Source: Termitidicoccus mucosus (lineage in GTDB: Bacteria; Verrucomicrobiota; Verrucomicrobiia; Opitutales; Opitutaceae). Taken from it: a stretch of DNA of 64,000 bases. A model generated the notes under the pieces. That model worked only from the letters and a program-made list of their open reading frames with translations, was not told the DNA's origin and made no database searches. Positions within the stretch are counted from its first letter, which is position 1. Every line of letters begins with the position of its first letter. The DNA lies in the NCBI RefSeq assembly GCF_038725785.1, contig NZ_CP109796.1:4092001-4156000 (forward strand), read 5' to 3'. The position numbers and the translations under genes are program-made. Shown piece by piece: positions 19,519 to 30,530 of this stretch.

Positions 19519-20109
19519 ATGCTGCTGCCAATTGTTCAATACAATGATCCGGTTTTAAGAAAAAAGGGAGTGAATATCACCGTGTTCGACGACGCGCTTG
19601 CGCAGCTCGGGCGCGACATGATCGAGACCATGAACGCCGCCAATGGCATCGGCCTGGCCGCGCAACAAATCGGGCGTGCCATCCAGTTTTGCGTGGTGGA
19701 TGTGTCGCGCGCCGACCCGGACTTCGACTGGGATCTCGACGGCAGCCACCCGCCGCTGGAGCTGTTCATGCCGATGATGATCGCCAACCCGGTCATCAAG
19801 AAACACGCCGCCGCCGGCTCGGAAACGGACTCGGAGGGCTGTCTGTCGTTCGGAAAAATCCGCGGCGAGGTGGAGCGCCCCTCTGAAATCACCGTGATGT
19901 TTCAGGACGCCCAAGGCGTGCCGCACACGTTCATCTGCAACGGGCTCCTCGCCCGCTGCATCCAGCACGAGACGGATCACCTGAACGGCGTGCTGTTCAT
20001 CGACCGCATGGCGAAAAAGGAACGCGCCAAGATCGACGCCGCCATCAAGGCGCACGCGAAGGCGACGAAGGAAGGCGCGGCGAAAGGTCTGGCCGGGCCG
20101 CAGGCGTAG
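19519..20109 (+). CDS. def: Peptide deformylase
   Basis: This 196-residue enzyme removes the N-formyl group from nascent proteins in the cytoplasm. All three signature motifs are present: GIGLAAQQIG (about residues 43-52), EGCLSF (~106-111) with the metal-binding Cys, and QHETDHLNGVLF (~149-160), the HExxH-type metal and catalytic motif. The region between motifs 1 and 2 is slightly long, with a DPDFDWDLDGSHPP loop, and there is a lysine/alanine-rich C-terminal tail. It is divergent from the membrane-protein operon at 17.7-19.4 kb. The TAG stop codon lies inside a dispersed palindromic repeat that starts at 20106. Confidence 0.95.
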   Translation: MLLPIVQYNDPVLRKKGVNITVFDDALAQLGRDMIETMNAANGIGLAAQQIGRAIQFCVVDVSRADPDFDWDLDGSHPPLELFMPMMIANPVIKKHAAAGSETDSEGCLSFGKIRGEVERPSEITVMFQDAQGVPHTFICNGLLARCIQHETDHLNGVLFIDRMAKKERAKIDAAIKAHAKATKEGAAKGLAGPQA

Positions 20110-20231
20110 CGCAGGCATCCCTGCCTGCCGTCGAACCTATCCTGCGCGAAGCGCGGCATTTTTCAGAAAAGACAATCAGCGGCGCTACGCGCCTTTTGGT
20201 TTCGACGGCAGGCAGGGATGCCGCGCGCTAC
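20106..20231. repeat. Dispersed palindromic repeat, family G, full copy 1
   Basis: The 126-bp element has inverted ends gtagcgcaggcatccctgcc and ggcaggcagggatgc...gctac, and a conserved middle with gcgcgaagcgcggcattttt and cagcggcgctacgcgcc. It lies between the convergent ends of def and the oxidoreductase, and its second to fourth bases supply the def stop codon. Confidence 0.85.
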
Positions 20232-20282
20232 GGCGCGCGGCCGCGCGAACCTGTATCTCACGCTTGCCGGATACGGGCGCGC

Positions 20283-21323
20283 TTACCGCTTCCCCGCCCG
20301 CCACGCCTCCCACACCGCGTCGGTGAAGCGCATGTAGCGGAGGCCGGTCGCGAAATCGGTCAGGCGCACGGGCGCGCCTTCACGGATGCTGGCGACAAAA
20401 TCCGCCTCGACCCGCCATTCGCCCCGGTCGGCGTCGGGGATGACGACTTGTTGCGAAGTGCCCTGGAGCGGTTTGTGGCGGAGGATTTCGTTGTCGAGGT
20501 CGAGGCGCAGGCCGCCCGCGCTGCCGTTGAGACGGATTTCGTTGCGCGGGAGCGTGGTCTCCACGCCGCTCAGGTGGATGACCAGGCGCGCGCCGGTCCG
20601 CGGAAAACGCGCCAGCACGGTGAGGCTTTCGGGAATTTGCACCCGGCGCGGGCGTCCGTCCTCGCCGGGACGTTCGGCGGTGAACACCGCGCCGTCCGCC
20701 GCGACGACCTCGGCGTCGTCATCGAGCCAGCGCAGAAGCGCCTCGTAGTGGATGCCGAGTGTCATGATGTTGTGCCCGCTTCTTTCGACGTCCTGCCGCC
20801 AGGTGAGCGGCGCGGAGGCGTCGGCTTGGGCGACGCCGGTCTGCGTGATGGTGATTTCGCGCAGCGCGCCGATCACGCCGCTGTCGAGCAGGCGGCGGAT
20901 GGTGGCGTCAAACGCGAGTGTGAGCGGCGCGGGCACGATCTGCGCGACGATGCCGGGCTGTTTCCGCCCCGCCTCCTGCAACGCCCCGAGCATCGCCACG
21001 GCCTCGTCGGCGTTGCGCGCCATGCGGGCCTCGGTGAGCACGTGTTTGCCGGCGCGGAGCGCTGCGATGGACGCCTCCGCGTGCAGCCACGGCCAGGTGC
21101 CGATGCAGACGGCGTCGATGTCGGGCGCATCGATGATCTCGCGCCAGTCGGCGGCGGCGCGCGCGATCCCGAACTCCTTGGCGGCGCGCCTGGACGATTC
21201 GCGCGAACGGTTGGCGACGGCCGCGAGTTCCACGCCCGGCAGCGCGCGAAAGCCGGGGATGTGGCGCAGGCGGGTGTTGGCCCCCGCGCCGATGAAGCCG
21301 ATGCGAAGCGGTTTTTGCGACAT
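20283..21323 (-). CDS. Gfo/Idh/MocA-family oxidoreductase
   Basis: This 346-residue protein starts at ATG 21323 (MSQKPLRIGFIGAG). A Rossmann NAD(P)-binding motif GFIGAGANTR lies at residues ~9-18. The family's substrate-loop signature appears in the variant form EARMARNADEA, where EKP is usual. HNIMTLGIHYEALLRWLDDD corresponds to the conserved catalytic His region. The family oxidises or reduces sugars, inositols or biliverdin using NAD(P); the substrate cannot be told here. The usual catalytic Lys in EKP is replaced (EAR), so activity may be altered. It is transcribed divergently from glycerol kinase, with a hairpin-forming repeat between them. Confidence 0.85.
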   Translation of the reverse strand: MSQKPLRIGFIGAGANTRLRHIPGFRALPGVELAAVANRSRESSRRAAKEFGIARAAADWREIIDAPDIDAVCIGTWPWLHAEASIAALRAGKHVLTEARMARNADEAVAMLGALQEAGRKQPGIVAQIVPAPLTLAFDATIRRLLDSGVIGALREITITQTGVAQADASAPLTWRQDVERSGHNIMTLGIHYEALLRWLDDDAEVVAADGAVFTAERPGEDGRPRRVQIPESLTVLARFPRTGARLVIHLSGVETTLPRNEIRLNGSAGGLRLDLDNEILRHKPLQGTSQQVVIPDADRGEWRVEADFVASIREGAPVRLTDFATGLRYMRFTDAVWEAWRAGKR

Positions 21324-21422
21324 GCGCCCAAGCATGGCCCTGTTTTCCGCGCGGGCAAATCCGAAGCGCGCCTCCCTCCGATCCACCCAGGAAACACCCG
21401 GCTCCGCGCCCGTGCTCTTTCT

Positions 21423-21497
21423 TCTTTCCTCTTTCTCTTTATTCTTTCTCCCATTTCCCGGTCCGCCGTTTTCCTGACGAAAGAGAAAGAGGAAAGA
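21423..21497. repeat. Pyrimidine/purine-rich inverted repeat in the oxidoreductase-glpK intergenic region
   Basis: Arms of 18 bp at 21423-21440 (tctttcctctttctcttt) and 21480-21497 (aaagagaaagaggaaaga) are perfect inverted repeats. The sequence style matches the larger palindrome at 30356-30457. It lies in the shared promoter region of two divergent genes. Confidence 0.75.
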
Positions 21498-21546
21498 GGG
21501 TTGCCCGCGCGGCATCTTGCATAAACTTGAGTCCTTCCGCGCCCCC

Positions 21547-23043
<1,497 letters not shown>

Positions 23044-23100
23044 TCTTCGGAAACGTCGGGCGCCGCCCCTTCATAAGCCCCAAGGCATCTCATGAATTTT

Positions 23101-23117
23101 GTAACCCATTAGGTTAC
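23101..23117. repeat. Short palindrome gtaaccca...ggttac, copy 1
   Basis: The sequence gtaacccattaggttac is a near-perfect palindrome just downstream of glpK. Related copies lie at 39411-39427 (inside an M16 protease gene) and 50255-50278. Confidence 0.6.
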
Positions 23118-23184
23118 ATTGGACGTCCGGATTGTCCACGAGCCGGACTTTCGCTGTCCTGCTCGCGCGAGGAGCGCCGGTGTT

Positions 23185-23329
23185 ATACCAATTCCGAACG
23201 GAATTCACACTTCTGGAGGGCCGAGCTCCTGCGAGGCCGTCGCGGAAAAACCTCGCGTATAACCGCGACGGCCTCGCAGGAGCTCGGCCCTCCACCAAAA
23301 GGGTGATTTTCATTGGGAAATGGTGTTAT
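23185..23329. repeat. Nested palindromic element (31-bp perfect inner arms within AT-richer outer arms)
   Basis: The inner arms 23215-23245 and 23263-23293 are perfect 31-bp inverted repeats beginning ggagggccgagctcctgcga. The outer arms (ataccaattccgaacggaat at 23185, gggtgattttcattgggaaa at 23301) pair imperfectly, about 18 of 26. The outer arms match those of the element at 62052-62189, but the inner core is unrelated. It sits between the convergent ends of glpK and the phosphatase gene. I see no gene in 23044-23325. Confidence 0.8.
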
Positions 23330-24105
23330 TCGAGATACTTCGCCTGCAAGGCGGCGCGGGCGGGCGCGTCGAGGCCGAACTCGGCGGCGAGCCAGGCGTC
23401 CGCTCCGCCCCGTGACTCGATGGAGTTAAGAGCGACGGCGATGAACTCCTCGCGCGCCGCCATGAGCACGCGCATGTGCTCCATCGCGAGGCCGTCGAGT
23501 TCGCCGGCGAGGGCGGTTTGCACGCGCTCGCGGTGCGGCGCGAGGGTTTGCTCGGTGCGCGTGTAGTCGGCGATGATGGTCGCGCGGCCCGCGCCGAGCG
23601 CGAGCAGCACGACGGCGGCGGCCACGCCGGTGCGGTCCTTGCCGACGGCGCAATGAAAGACCGTCGCCGTATCCGTTTTTTGGATAACGGCCATCAGCCG
23701 GCGGTAGGCGCGGTTTTCGAGCGGAAGCTCGCGGTAGAGGTCGCGCATGAATTTTCGCGGGTCCAGCCTCGCTAGGAACGCGGGGCTGAACTCGTCAATG
23801 GTCGCGCTCACGCCGCGCCCCACGGGGTTCGCGGGGATGTTTTCGTAGCGCGCGCCGTCCCAGAGCGCGCCGGGTTCCCTCGCGGCCTCGTCGGCGTCGC
23901 GAAAGTCGAGCACCCGCGTGAGCCGCGCGGCGGCGAGATGGTCGCGATCAGCGGGCGTAAGGTGCGCGAGCGAACCGGAGCGGAACAGCAGGCCGGGCCG
24001 GACGCGGCGCCCGTCCGCGGCGGGCAGGCCGCCGAGATCGCGGAAATTGACGCCGCCTTCGAGCGGCGCGACGGACAGAGACGGAGCGGGTGGTTGCTGG
24101 TTCAT
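23326..24105 (-). CDS. Tyrosine-protein phosphatase (Y_phosphatase3 / PtpB-like)
   Basis: This 259-residue protein has the N-terminal signature GGVNFRDLGGLPAADGRRV and the catalytic P-loop HCAVGKDRTG (C-x5-R, about residues 150-159). Both are typical of the bacterial PtpB/Y_phosphatase3 family, which dephosphorylates phosphotyrosine and sometimes phosphoinositides. There is no signal peptide, so it is cytoplasmic as drawn. Its ATG overlaps the stop codon of the upstream SanA-like gene (ATGA, 24102-24105), so the two are translationally coupled. The substrate is unknown. Confidence 0.85.
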   Translation of the reverse strand: MNQQPPAPSLSVAPLEGGVNFRDLGGLPAADGRRVRPGLLFRSGSLAHLTPADRDHLAAARLTRVLDFRDADEAAREPGALWDGARYENIPANPVGRGVSATIDEFSPAFLARLDPRKFMRDLYRELPLENRAYRRLMAVIQKTDTATVFHCAVGKDRTGVAAAVVLLALGAGRATIIADYTRTEQTLAPHRERVQTALAGELDGLAMEHMRVLMAAREEFIAVALNSIESRGGADAWLAAEFGLDAPARAALQAKYLE

Positions 24106-24815
24106 AAAACGGGCGGCGGTTGCGGCGTGTCGGGGCCAATCGGGACGGGCGGACCGAGGAAGTGCGGCCGCGTGTCAAGCAGGTTGACATCGACGCAGGC
24201 GGCGAGGCGGGCGAACTGCTCGCGGATTTTTACCTTCACCGTGTGAATGCGCGGCGGGTCCGGCGCGATGAATCCCGACGCGCGCAGGCCGTTCTTTTGC
24301 GCGAGATAAAGCGCGCGCTCGACGTGGAATTTTTGGGAAATCACGAGGCATTCGCCGTCGCCGAGTCGAAAGATTTCCTTTGCGCGCACCACGGAGTCGA
24401 GCGTGCGGAAGCCGGCGTAGTCAAGATATACCCGGTCGGCCGGCACGCCGGCGGCCACGAGATCGTCGCGCATGTCGGCCGGTTCGTTGTAGGCGGCGCG
24501 TGAGTTGTCGCCGCTGACGAGCAGCCAATCCACCTTGCCCGCGTGAAAAAGCGAGGCGGCGGTTTCGACACGGTGTTTATAGTGCAGATTGACCGCGCCG
24601 GATTTCAGGGAACGCGCCGAGCCGAGCACAAGGCCGACGCGGTGGCGCGGCACGGTGTCGATGTCGGCGAAGCAGCGTCCGCGCGCGGCGGATTGGATGG
24701 CATGATTGGCCAGCGCAATGGCCGCGAGACCGGCCATCGGAAGCAGCAGGGCGGCAAACCGGAAGGAGCGTTGTTTGAAGAGGCGGATCTGAAAAATTCT
24801 TTGGAAACGACTCAT
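24102..24815 (-). CDS. SanA/YdcF-family (DUF218) envelope protein
   Basis: This 237-residue protein starts at ATG 24815 (MSRFQRIFQ), with a membrane segment FRFAALLLPMAGLAAIALA near residues 18-36. The DUF218 fold follows: VGLVLGSARSLKSGAVNLHY, LLVSGDN, DLVAAGVPADRVYLDYAGF, RTLDSV and VISQKFHVERAL. SanA of enterobacteria is needed for the envelope barrier to vancomycin at high temperature; the biochemical activity is not established. It is upstream of and coupled to the phosphatase gene. The start at 24896 would add an implausible basic leader before the membrane segment. Confidence 0.85.
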   Translation of the reverse strand: MSRFQRIFQIRLFKQRSFRFAALLLPMAGLAAIALANHAIQSAARGRCFADIDTVPRHRVGLVLGSARSLKSGAVNLHYKHRVETAASLFHAGKVDWLLVSGDNSRAAYNEPADMRDDLVAAGVPADRVYLDYAGFRTLDSVVRAKEIFRLGDGECLVISQKFHVERALYLAQKNGLRASGFIAPDPPRIHTVKVKIREQFARLAACVDVNLLDTRPHFLGPPVPIGPDTPQPPPVL

Positions 24816-25010
24816 GGAAAATCGTCTTCCATCGCCGCAAAATTTGACGGTAAGCACAAGGCGCAATGCGTTGCCGCGCCATGCTTTCAAAGGCAATTTC
24901 TGGGTCCCTCCCCGAAGGGTTATCCTCGCCGTTTGACGGGATGGCCCGTGTCTTTTGAAGGGCGCGCTGGCGCGCGTCCGGCGGCGGGGACACCGCCGCT
25001 CCGGGGCGCC

Positions 25011-27929
25011 TCACTTGTAAGTCTGCGTTTTTTTCCACGCGGAGCGGTCGGTGAAGGTCGGGGTTTGCTCCGTTTTCGGGGCGTGGTCGCGGGCGTAGGC
25101 GAGGATGGTGGCCTGGCGGCGCGTGTCGGGGGCGAGCGCGGTTTTCAAGAGTTGTTCGACGCGGGATTTGGCGAGCCGGTCGAGCGCCTTCAGGGTTTCC
25201 TCGCGGCGGGCCCAGTCGGCGGCGCGCTGGTAGGCGAGCGTGAAGAGGCGGGCGGCGCGCTCCGGGATGGTTTTGTCTTTTTCCTCGAGTTGCGCGCGCG
25301 CGCCTTCGACGAGCGCGGCCCATTCGTCGCCAGTGAGCGCGGCGAACTGGGCGGGGAAGGTGGCGATGAAAGTGTCGGCCCGCGCGGCCAGTTCGTCGGC
25401 GGAATGCGTGCCGGACTGGATGAGAAAATTCAGCGTGGTCTGCGTCTCCCGGGTCGCGGCCCAGGCCTGGGCGACGTAGCCGAGCTGCTGGCGGGTGCGG
25501 AGTTCGGTGAAAAAGGGTTCGCCGACGAAATTGTTCAGGATGAGCGCGGCGGCGCGGTGTTCGGGGTCGTCGGGGCCGAGGATGTAATCGCGGAGGAAGG
25601 CGGAGTTGTTGCCGGGCAGCGTTTCGGCGGCGAGGAGATCGGCGGCGGCGCGGACGAGGAGCCGGGGCGCGAGGAGCGGGTCGGCGGCGGGCGGCGGCGC
25701 GACGGCGAGTTTTTCCGCCACGCGACGGGCGGTCGCGGCGGCCTCGGCGGCGGTGAGGTTGCCGTAGGCAAGGGCTTCGAGACGGGCGCCGGAGCGGAGT
25801 TTTTTCGCGAAGGCGCGAATGTCGCCGAGGGTGGCGCGTTGCGCGGCGGGGAGTTGTTCGTCGGGGCGGTAGTTGTTTTCGAAAACGGTGGCGCGAAGGG
25901 TCGCGCCGGCGACGGCGTAGGCCTCGGCGCGGAGGAAGCTGGAAAGCTCGCGGACCAGCGCGTCCTGAAGCGCGGCGTAGCGTTCGGCGGTGAGGTCGAT
26001 TTCGACCAGCCCGGCGGCGAGCGTGTCGAGCAGGCGACCGGCGGACTCGTCGTAGCCGGAGACGGAAAACGCGAGGCCGTCCGGCGTGGCTTCGAGGGTG
26101 TAGGCGAGGCCGGCCTCGGCGGCGGGATAGGTGGTCTCGTTGAGCGCCTCGCGGACGCAGGCGGCGTAAAGGCGCAGGAGAACGGCGTCCTCCAGCGTGG
26201 CGAGGGAGCGGGGCATGCGCAGGAGAAAACGCTGGGAGGACATGGGCCGGTGGAACTCCGCGTCCTGCGCGTAGTAGAGGCTGAGGGCGGGCTCGTCTAT
26301 GAGCTGGAGCGGCATGGCCGGCAGGAGGTCGGTGCGTCCGGGGATGTAGGGATTGGGCGCGGGCGGATGGAGGACGTTGTCGCGCGCGGGCTGGACGAGG
26401 GCCTGCCAGACCGGGCCGGTGTCCTCGGCGTAGGAGTAACGGGTGCCATACCAGGGCTCGGTGCGGTCGGCGGGCTGGTTCTTGGCGGTGAGGGTGGCGA
26501 GGAGATTGTCCGGGCGAAGCGCGTCGAGGAGGCGCTGGTAGGCGGCGGGATCGGGCGCAAGCCAGAGGTAGGGTTCGCGGTCGGCGATTTCGAGCGGGTA
26601 TTGGAGGGCGAGGTTGGCCAGCTCGATGGCGCGCGACATGCCCTCGCCCTTGTCTTGGAACGCCTCGTCGAGGCGGGCCATGGCCTGGCGTTCGCGGAAG
26701 AGGTGTTCGGGGTAACCGGCGCGGCGGAGCGAGTCGATGGCGGAGAAAACGCGGGCCAGGACGGTCCGGTGGTTTTCGACTCCGGCGGGGGTGAGGGTGA
26801 TGTTGACCAGGCACGAGCCGTAGGTCTCGGTCTCCCCGTCGAGGTAGGCGCCGAGCGCGGTGGCGAGGCCGTCCCGCTTGAGCGAGGAAAGAAGGGAGCC
26901 CTCGCCCTCGTGGCCGAGAATGAAGCTGAGCAGCGCGGCGGGCTTGGAGGCGTAGTCGGCGCGGAATCCGGGCAGCGGGAAGAGGAGCGTGAGTTGCTGG
27001 AGGTCCTTGACCGGCTGCATGCGGATGAGGCGCAGGGCGGGCTTCGGCGGAAGAAACCCGGGCGGCGGCGCGACGGGGGAGATGCGGCGGTTTTCGACGG
27101 CGGAAAAGCAGGCGCGGGCGAGCTGCTCAAGCTGGTCGAGCGAGGCCTTGCCGGTGAGGGCGAGGGCCATGCGGTTGGCGCTGTAATGCGCGCGATAGAA
27201 GGCGAGCAGCTCGTCGCGGGTGGTGCCGGCGAGCGTGGCGGCGTTGCCGATGGCGAAGTGGTGCTCGGGATGGTCTTTTTCAAAAAAACCCTGCATGAGC
27301 TGGAACTGCCGCCAGAGGTCGTTCTCGAGGCGCATCTGGAACTCGGAGTTGACGGCGTTGATTTCGCGTTCCGTGAATTCGGGCGTGAAGAGCGGCGCGA
27401 TGAAGAACTGCGCAAAAACGTCGAGCGCCTCGGCAAAGGCTTCGTGGCGAACTTCGAAGTGGTAATTCGTGACGGAGCCGGCGGTGTAGGCGTTCCACGC
27501 GCCGGCGTTGGCGTCGATGAAACGCTGGTAGCGGCCGGCGTCGGGGTATTTCTCGGTGCCGAGGAAGAGCATGTGCTCGAGGAAATGCGCGAGGCCGTCG
27601 CGCCCCTCGGGGTCGTCGAGCGAGCCGGCGCCGACGGCGACGGACGCGGCGGATTTGTTGAGGCGCGGGTCGGAGACGAGGAGGACGCGCAGGCCGTTGT
27701 CGAGCACGAGGTGGCGGACGGCGGACTCGTCATTCACGGCGCGCGGGCGCGGGGGAACGTCGGCGGGGGGAGGCGAGTCGGCGGTGGCGAAGGCGGGGAC
27801 GGCGGGAAGGGCGATCAGTTTTGGCGGGTGCAACGTGGCGGAGGCCGGAACGGACGCCGCGAACAAAAACGCGAACGCGGACGCCAAAAACACTCCGGGC
27901 ACGCGAACCGAGGCGGACGGGAATTTCAT
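25011..27929 (-). CDS. Insulinase/pitrilysin-like M16 zinc metalloprotease (secreted)
   Basis: The start at ATG 27929 gives 972 residues with a signal peptide (MKFPSASVRVPGVFLASAFA, cleavage probably after ASVPASA). The inverted zinc motif HxxEH is seen in GLAHFLEHMLFLGTEKYP (about residue 110), with the third ligand Glu in EINAVNSEFQ about 75 residues later. Length and layout (four M16-type modules, the last ones without zinc ligands) fit periplasmic pitrilysin (PtrA, about 960 residues), which degrades peptides. It is divergent from the MarC-family gene, with 97 bp between the starts. Confidence 0.9.
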   Translation of the reverse strand: MKFPSASVRVPGVFLASAFAFLFAASVPASATLHPPKLIALPAVPAFATADSPPPADVPPRPRAVNDESAVRHLVLDNGLRVLLVSDPRLNKSAASVAVGAGSLDDPEGRDGLAHFLEHMLFLGTEKYPDAGRYQRFIDANAGAWNAYTAGSVTNYHFEVRHEAFAEALDVFAQFFIAPLFTPEFTEREINAVNSEFQMRLENDLWRQFQLMQGFFEKDHPEHHFAIGNAATLAGTTRDELLAFYRAHYSANRMALALTGKASLDQLEQLARACFSAVENRRISPVAPPPGFLPPKPALRLIRMQPVKDLQQLTLLFPLPGFRADYASKPAALLSFILGHEGEGSLLSSLKRDGLATALGAYLDGETETYGSCLVNITLTPAGVENHRTVLARVFSAIDSLRRAGYPEHLFRERQAMARLDEAFQDKGEGMSRAIELANLALQYPLEIADREPYLWLAPDPAAYQRLLDALRPDNLLATLTAKNQPADRTEPWYGTRYSYAEDTGPVWQALVQPARDNVLHPPAPNPYIPGRTDLLPAMPLQLIDEPALSLYYAQDAEFHRPMSSQRFLLRMPRSLATLEDAVLLRLYAACVREALNETTYPAAEAGLAYTLEATPDGLAFSVSGYDESAGRLLDTLAAGLVEIDLTAERYAALQDALVRELSSFLRAEAYAVAGATLRATVFENNYRPDEQLPAAQRATLGDIRAFAKKLRSGARLEALAYGNLTAAEAAATARRVAEKLAVAPPPAADPLLAPRLLVRAAADLLAAETLPGNNSAFLRDYILGPDDPEHRAAALILNNFVGEPFFTELRTRQQLGYVAQAWAATRETQTTLNFLIQSGTHSADELAARADTFIATFPAQFAALTGDEWAALVEGARAQLEEKDKTIPERAARLFTLAYQRAADWARREETLKALDRLAKSRVEQLLKTALAPDTRRQATILAYARDHAPKTEQTPTFTDRSAWKKTQTYK

Positions 27930-28026
27930 GCGGGAAACGGATGCCAGACGGCATCCGGGAGCAATCGAAAAGACGGAGCGGCGGGCGTTTCTTGCGTTTT
28001 TACCGCGACATGACTGGATCGAAACC

Positions 28027-28692
28027 ATGGCCTTGATCCTCGCCACCATCGCCGCGCTGCTTCCCATCATCAACCCGTTCAGCACCGCTCCGCTGTTTCT
28101 TGCCATCACGCAAGGCTACTCGGAGGAGGAACGCGTCTCGCAGGCGAGGCGCGGCATTTGCTACATGATCGCCATCCTCGGGTGCTTTCTGCTGGGCGGC
28201 AGCTTCATCATGAATTTCTTCGGCCTGTCGCTGCCCGGCCTGCGCATCGCGGGCGGCATTCTGGTGGCGGGCGTGGGCGCGCGCATGCTCTACCCGAAGG
28301 ACGACCACGGGCAGACTCCGGAGGAAAAAGTCGAGTCGGAGAAGAAGAAGGACATCTCGTTCACCCCGCTGGCGATGCCCAGCCTGAGCGGCCCCGGGGC
28401 GATCTCGGTCACGATCGGGCTGACCTCAATGGCATCCGGCTGGCTGGATTACGTCTGGATTTTCGCAGGGATTCTGGTCGTCGCCGCGATTGCCTACGCG
28501 GTGCTCCGGCTTTCAACGCGGCTGGTCCGCATCCTCGGCGTCAACGGCCTGCATGCCATGACCAAAATCATGGGCTTCCTGATTCTCTGCGTGGGCATTC
28601 AATTCATCGTCAACGGAGTGCAGGGAATCGCCACGAACCCGGATTTCCTCCACGCCATTCGCGACGCGCTGAACACCGGCGCGCCGGAGTAA
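28027..28692 (+). CDS. MarC-family integral membrane protein
   Basis: This 221-residue inner-membrane protein starts at ATG 28027. Six hydrophobic segments are visible. The family's two related halves carry INPFSTAPLFLAIT near the N-terminus and PSLSGPGAISVTIGLTSM in the second half (N/GP-type re-entrant motifs). A charged loop (EEKVESEKKKDISF) lies between the halves. MarC was named for multiple antibiotic resistance, but the transported substrate of the family is not established. It is followed 67 bp later by ilvA on the same strand and may be co-transcribed with it. Confidence 0.9.
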   Translation: MALILATIAALLPIINPFSTAPLFLAITQGYSEEERVSQARRGICYMIAILGCFLLGGSFIMNFFGLSLPGLRIAGGILVAGVGARMLYPKDDHGQTPEEKVESEKKKDISFTPLAMPSLSGPGAISVTIGLTSMASGWLDYVWIFAGILVVAAIAYAVLRLSTRLVRILGVNGLHAMTKIMGFLILCVGIQFIVNGVQGIATNPDFLHAIRDALNTGAPE

Positions 28693-28759
28693 TCCCGCGC
28701 GGACGCGCCGCGGCGATGCTTGCGCCCCCGCCCGCGTCCGGCTTTAAACTCCCGGTCCT

Positions 28760-30310
28760 ATGCCACGCTCCAGCCTGCCACTCGACCGTCGTCTCCGGCA
28801 GGAGATATTGTTTGCCCGCGCCCGCGTTTACCATTTCGGGCAGCCCACGCCGCTCGAACGGCTCGTGCTGACCGACGGCCTGCCGGGCCCCGAAATCTGG
28901 GTGAAACGCGAGGATCTCTCGCCCGTCAAGGCCTACAAGTGGCGCGGCGCGTGCAACCGCATGGCCGTCCTCACGCCCGCCGAACGCGCGCGCGGCGTCG
29001 TCACCGCCTCCGCCGGAAACCACGCCCAGGGCGTCGCGCTCGCCGCCCGCGTGCTCGGCATCCGCGCCCGCATCTACATGCCGCGCCCCACCCCGCGCGT
29101 GAAACAAAACGCCGTCCGCTTGCACGGCGGCGAGTTCGTGCAAATCATCCTCGCGGGCGACAGCTACGACGAGGCCGTCACCACCGCGCGCGACGACGAG
29201 CGGCGCACCGGCGCCGTTTACATCCACGCCTACGACGACCTCCAGGTCATGGCCGGGCAGGGCACGCTGGCCGACGAAATCGTCCTCTCCGAGCACGGCC
29301 CCTTCGACGCGGCCTTCCTCCAGATCGGCGGCGGCGGCCTTGCCGCGGCCGTCTCCTGCTGGCTCAAGACCTACTGGCCCGAAATCGAAGCCATCGGTGT
29401 CGAAGGCGAAGGCCAGGCGTCCATGAAGGCTGCGTTCGACGCCGGCCGCCGCGTGCAGCTCGACACCGTTGACATCTTCTGCGACGGCACCGCGGTCCGG
29501 AAGGCCGGCGACCTCCCCTACCGCATCTGCCGCGAAACGCTCTCGCGCATCGAAACCGTCACCAACGACGAGGTCGGCGCCGCCATCCGCGTCCTCTGGG
29601 AGACGCTCCGCTGCGTGTCCGAGCCCTCCGGCGCGCTCGGCCTCGCCGCCGTGTTGAAAAACCGCGCCGCCCTCGCCGGCAAACGCGTGCTCGTGATCGT
29701 CTCCGGCGCCAACATCGACCTCCTCCAGCTCAGCCTCATCGCCCAGTCCGCCAACGCCCCGGCCGCGCCGGCGCGCACGCTCCGCATCCGCATCCCGGAG
29801 AAACGCGGCACCATGCTCCGCCTGCTCGACTCCTGTTTCGCCGGACTCGACATCACCGACTTCCAATACGGCAAGCAAACCAGCGACGACGCTTGGCCCG
29901 TCTTTACCATCGCCGCCGAGACCCCCGGCGCGCTCGCCGAGGTGCCCTCGCGCCTCGACGCGCACGGATACGAGTGGGAGGACATCACCGGCGCGGTCGA
30001 TGTCACCTTCCGCGCCATCCCGCTGCGCGGCGACCTGCTCGCCGCGCCGCTCTTCCTGCGGCTCGATTTTTATGAACGCCCCGGCGCGCTCCACGATTTT
30101 CTGGACAAACGCGTGCGGGACCGCGCCAGTTTTTGTTATTTCAATTACCGCCAGTCCGGCGAACGCATCGGCCGGGCGCTGATCGGCCTCGATTTCGAGG
30201 ATGAAAAACACCGCGACCTTTTTCTCAAAAACCTCCCCGAGCAAGGCGACGGCTACCGCTCCTGCAAACCCGTCGCCGCCCCCGCCCACAAAAGGCTCTC
30301 GTCCATGTGA
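28760..30310 (+). CDS. ilvA: Threonine ammonia-lyase (biosynthetic threonine dehydratase)
   Basis: This 516-residue PLP enzyme converts threonine to 2-oxobutanoate, the first step of isoleucine synthesis. The PLP lysine motif [18 protein letters not shown] (about residues 47-64), SAGNHAQG and the phosphate-binding [10 protein letters not shown] are present. [12 protein letters not shown] and VSGANIDL complete the catalytic domain (to ~345). Two ACT-like regulatory repeats follow ([17 protein letters not shown] and [16 protein letters not shown]), as in E. coli IlvA, which is feedback-inhibited by isoleucine. A perfect 26-bp inverted repeat lies just downstream. Confidence 0.93.
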   Translation: MPRSSLPLDRRLRQEILFARARVYHFGQPTPLERLVLTDGLPGPEIWVKREDLSPVKAYKWRGACNRMAVLTPAERARGVVTASAGNHAQGVALAARVLGIRARIYMPRPTPRVKQNAVRLHGGEFVQIILAGDSYDEAVTTARDDERRTGAVYIHAYDDLQVMAGQGTLADEIVLSEHGPFDAAFLQIGGGGLAAAVSCWLKTYWPEIEAIGVEGEGQASMKAAFDAGRRVQLDTVDIFCDGTAVRKAGDLPYRICRETLSRIETVTNDEVGAAIRVLWETLRCVSEPSGALGLAAVLKNRAALAGKRVLVIVSGANIDLLQLSLIAQSANAPAAPARTLRIRIPEKRGTMLRLLDSCFAGLDITDFQYGKQTSDDAWPVFTIAAETPGALAEVPSRLDAHGYEWEDITGAVDVTFRAIPLRGDLLAAPLFLRLDFYERPGALHDFLDKRVRDRASFCYFNYRQSGERIGRALIGLDFEDEKHRDLFLKNLPEQGDGYRSCKPVAAPAHKRLSSM

Positions 30311-30355
30311 CCACGCGGGATGCCCGTCCGTCCGGTCGCAATCCAACGTGATTCC

Positions 30356-30457
30356 CCACGCGCCGGAATCTTTCCTCTTTATCTTTCTCTTTCATCAGGA
30401 ACGGGCGGGAAGAAAGAGGAAAGATAAAGAATAAAGAGGAAAGATTCCGGCGCGTGG
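30356..30457. repeat. Long hairpin-forming inverted repeat downstream of ilvA
   Basis: Perfect 26-bp arms lie at 30356-30381 and 30432-30457, beginning ccacgcgccggaatctttcc. The loop contains more aaagaggaaagataaag-type sequence. It may act as a transcriptional barrier after ilvA, but it lacks a T-tract, and the sequence style links it to the repeat at 21423. Confidence 0.8.
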
Positions 30458-30530
30458 CATCACATTAAGTTGCGCCTCGTCTGTCTTGCCCTGGCCTTCA
30501 CGCTCCGGTTATATCCCCGGCTCTCCTCGC

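Noticed and set aside
24543-28013. A 1,156-codon plus-strand open frame opposite the pitrilysin gene
   Set aside because: The translation is low-complexity Gly/Glu/Arg-rich sequence; the minus strand encodes a recognisable M16 protease with signal peptide and HxxEH motif.
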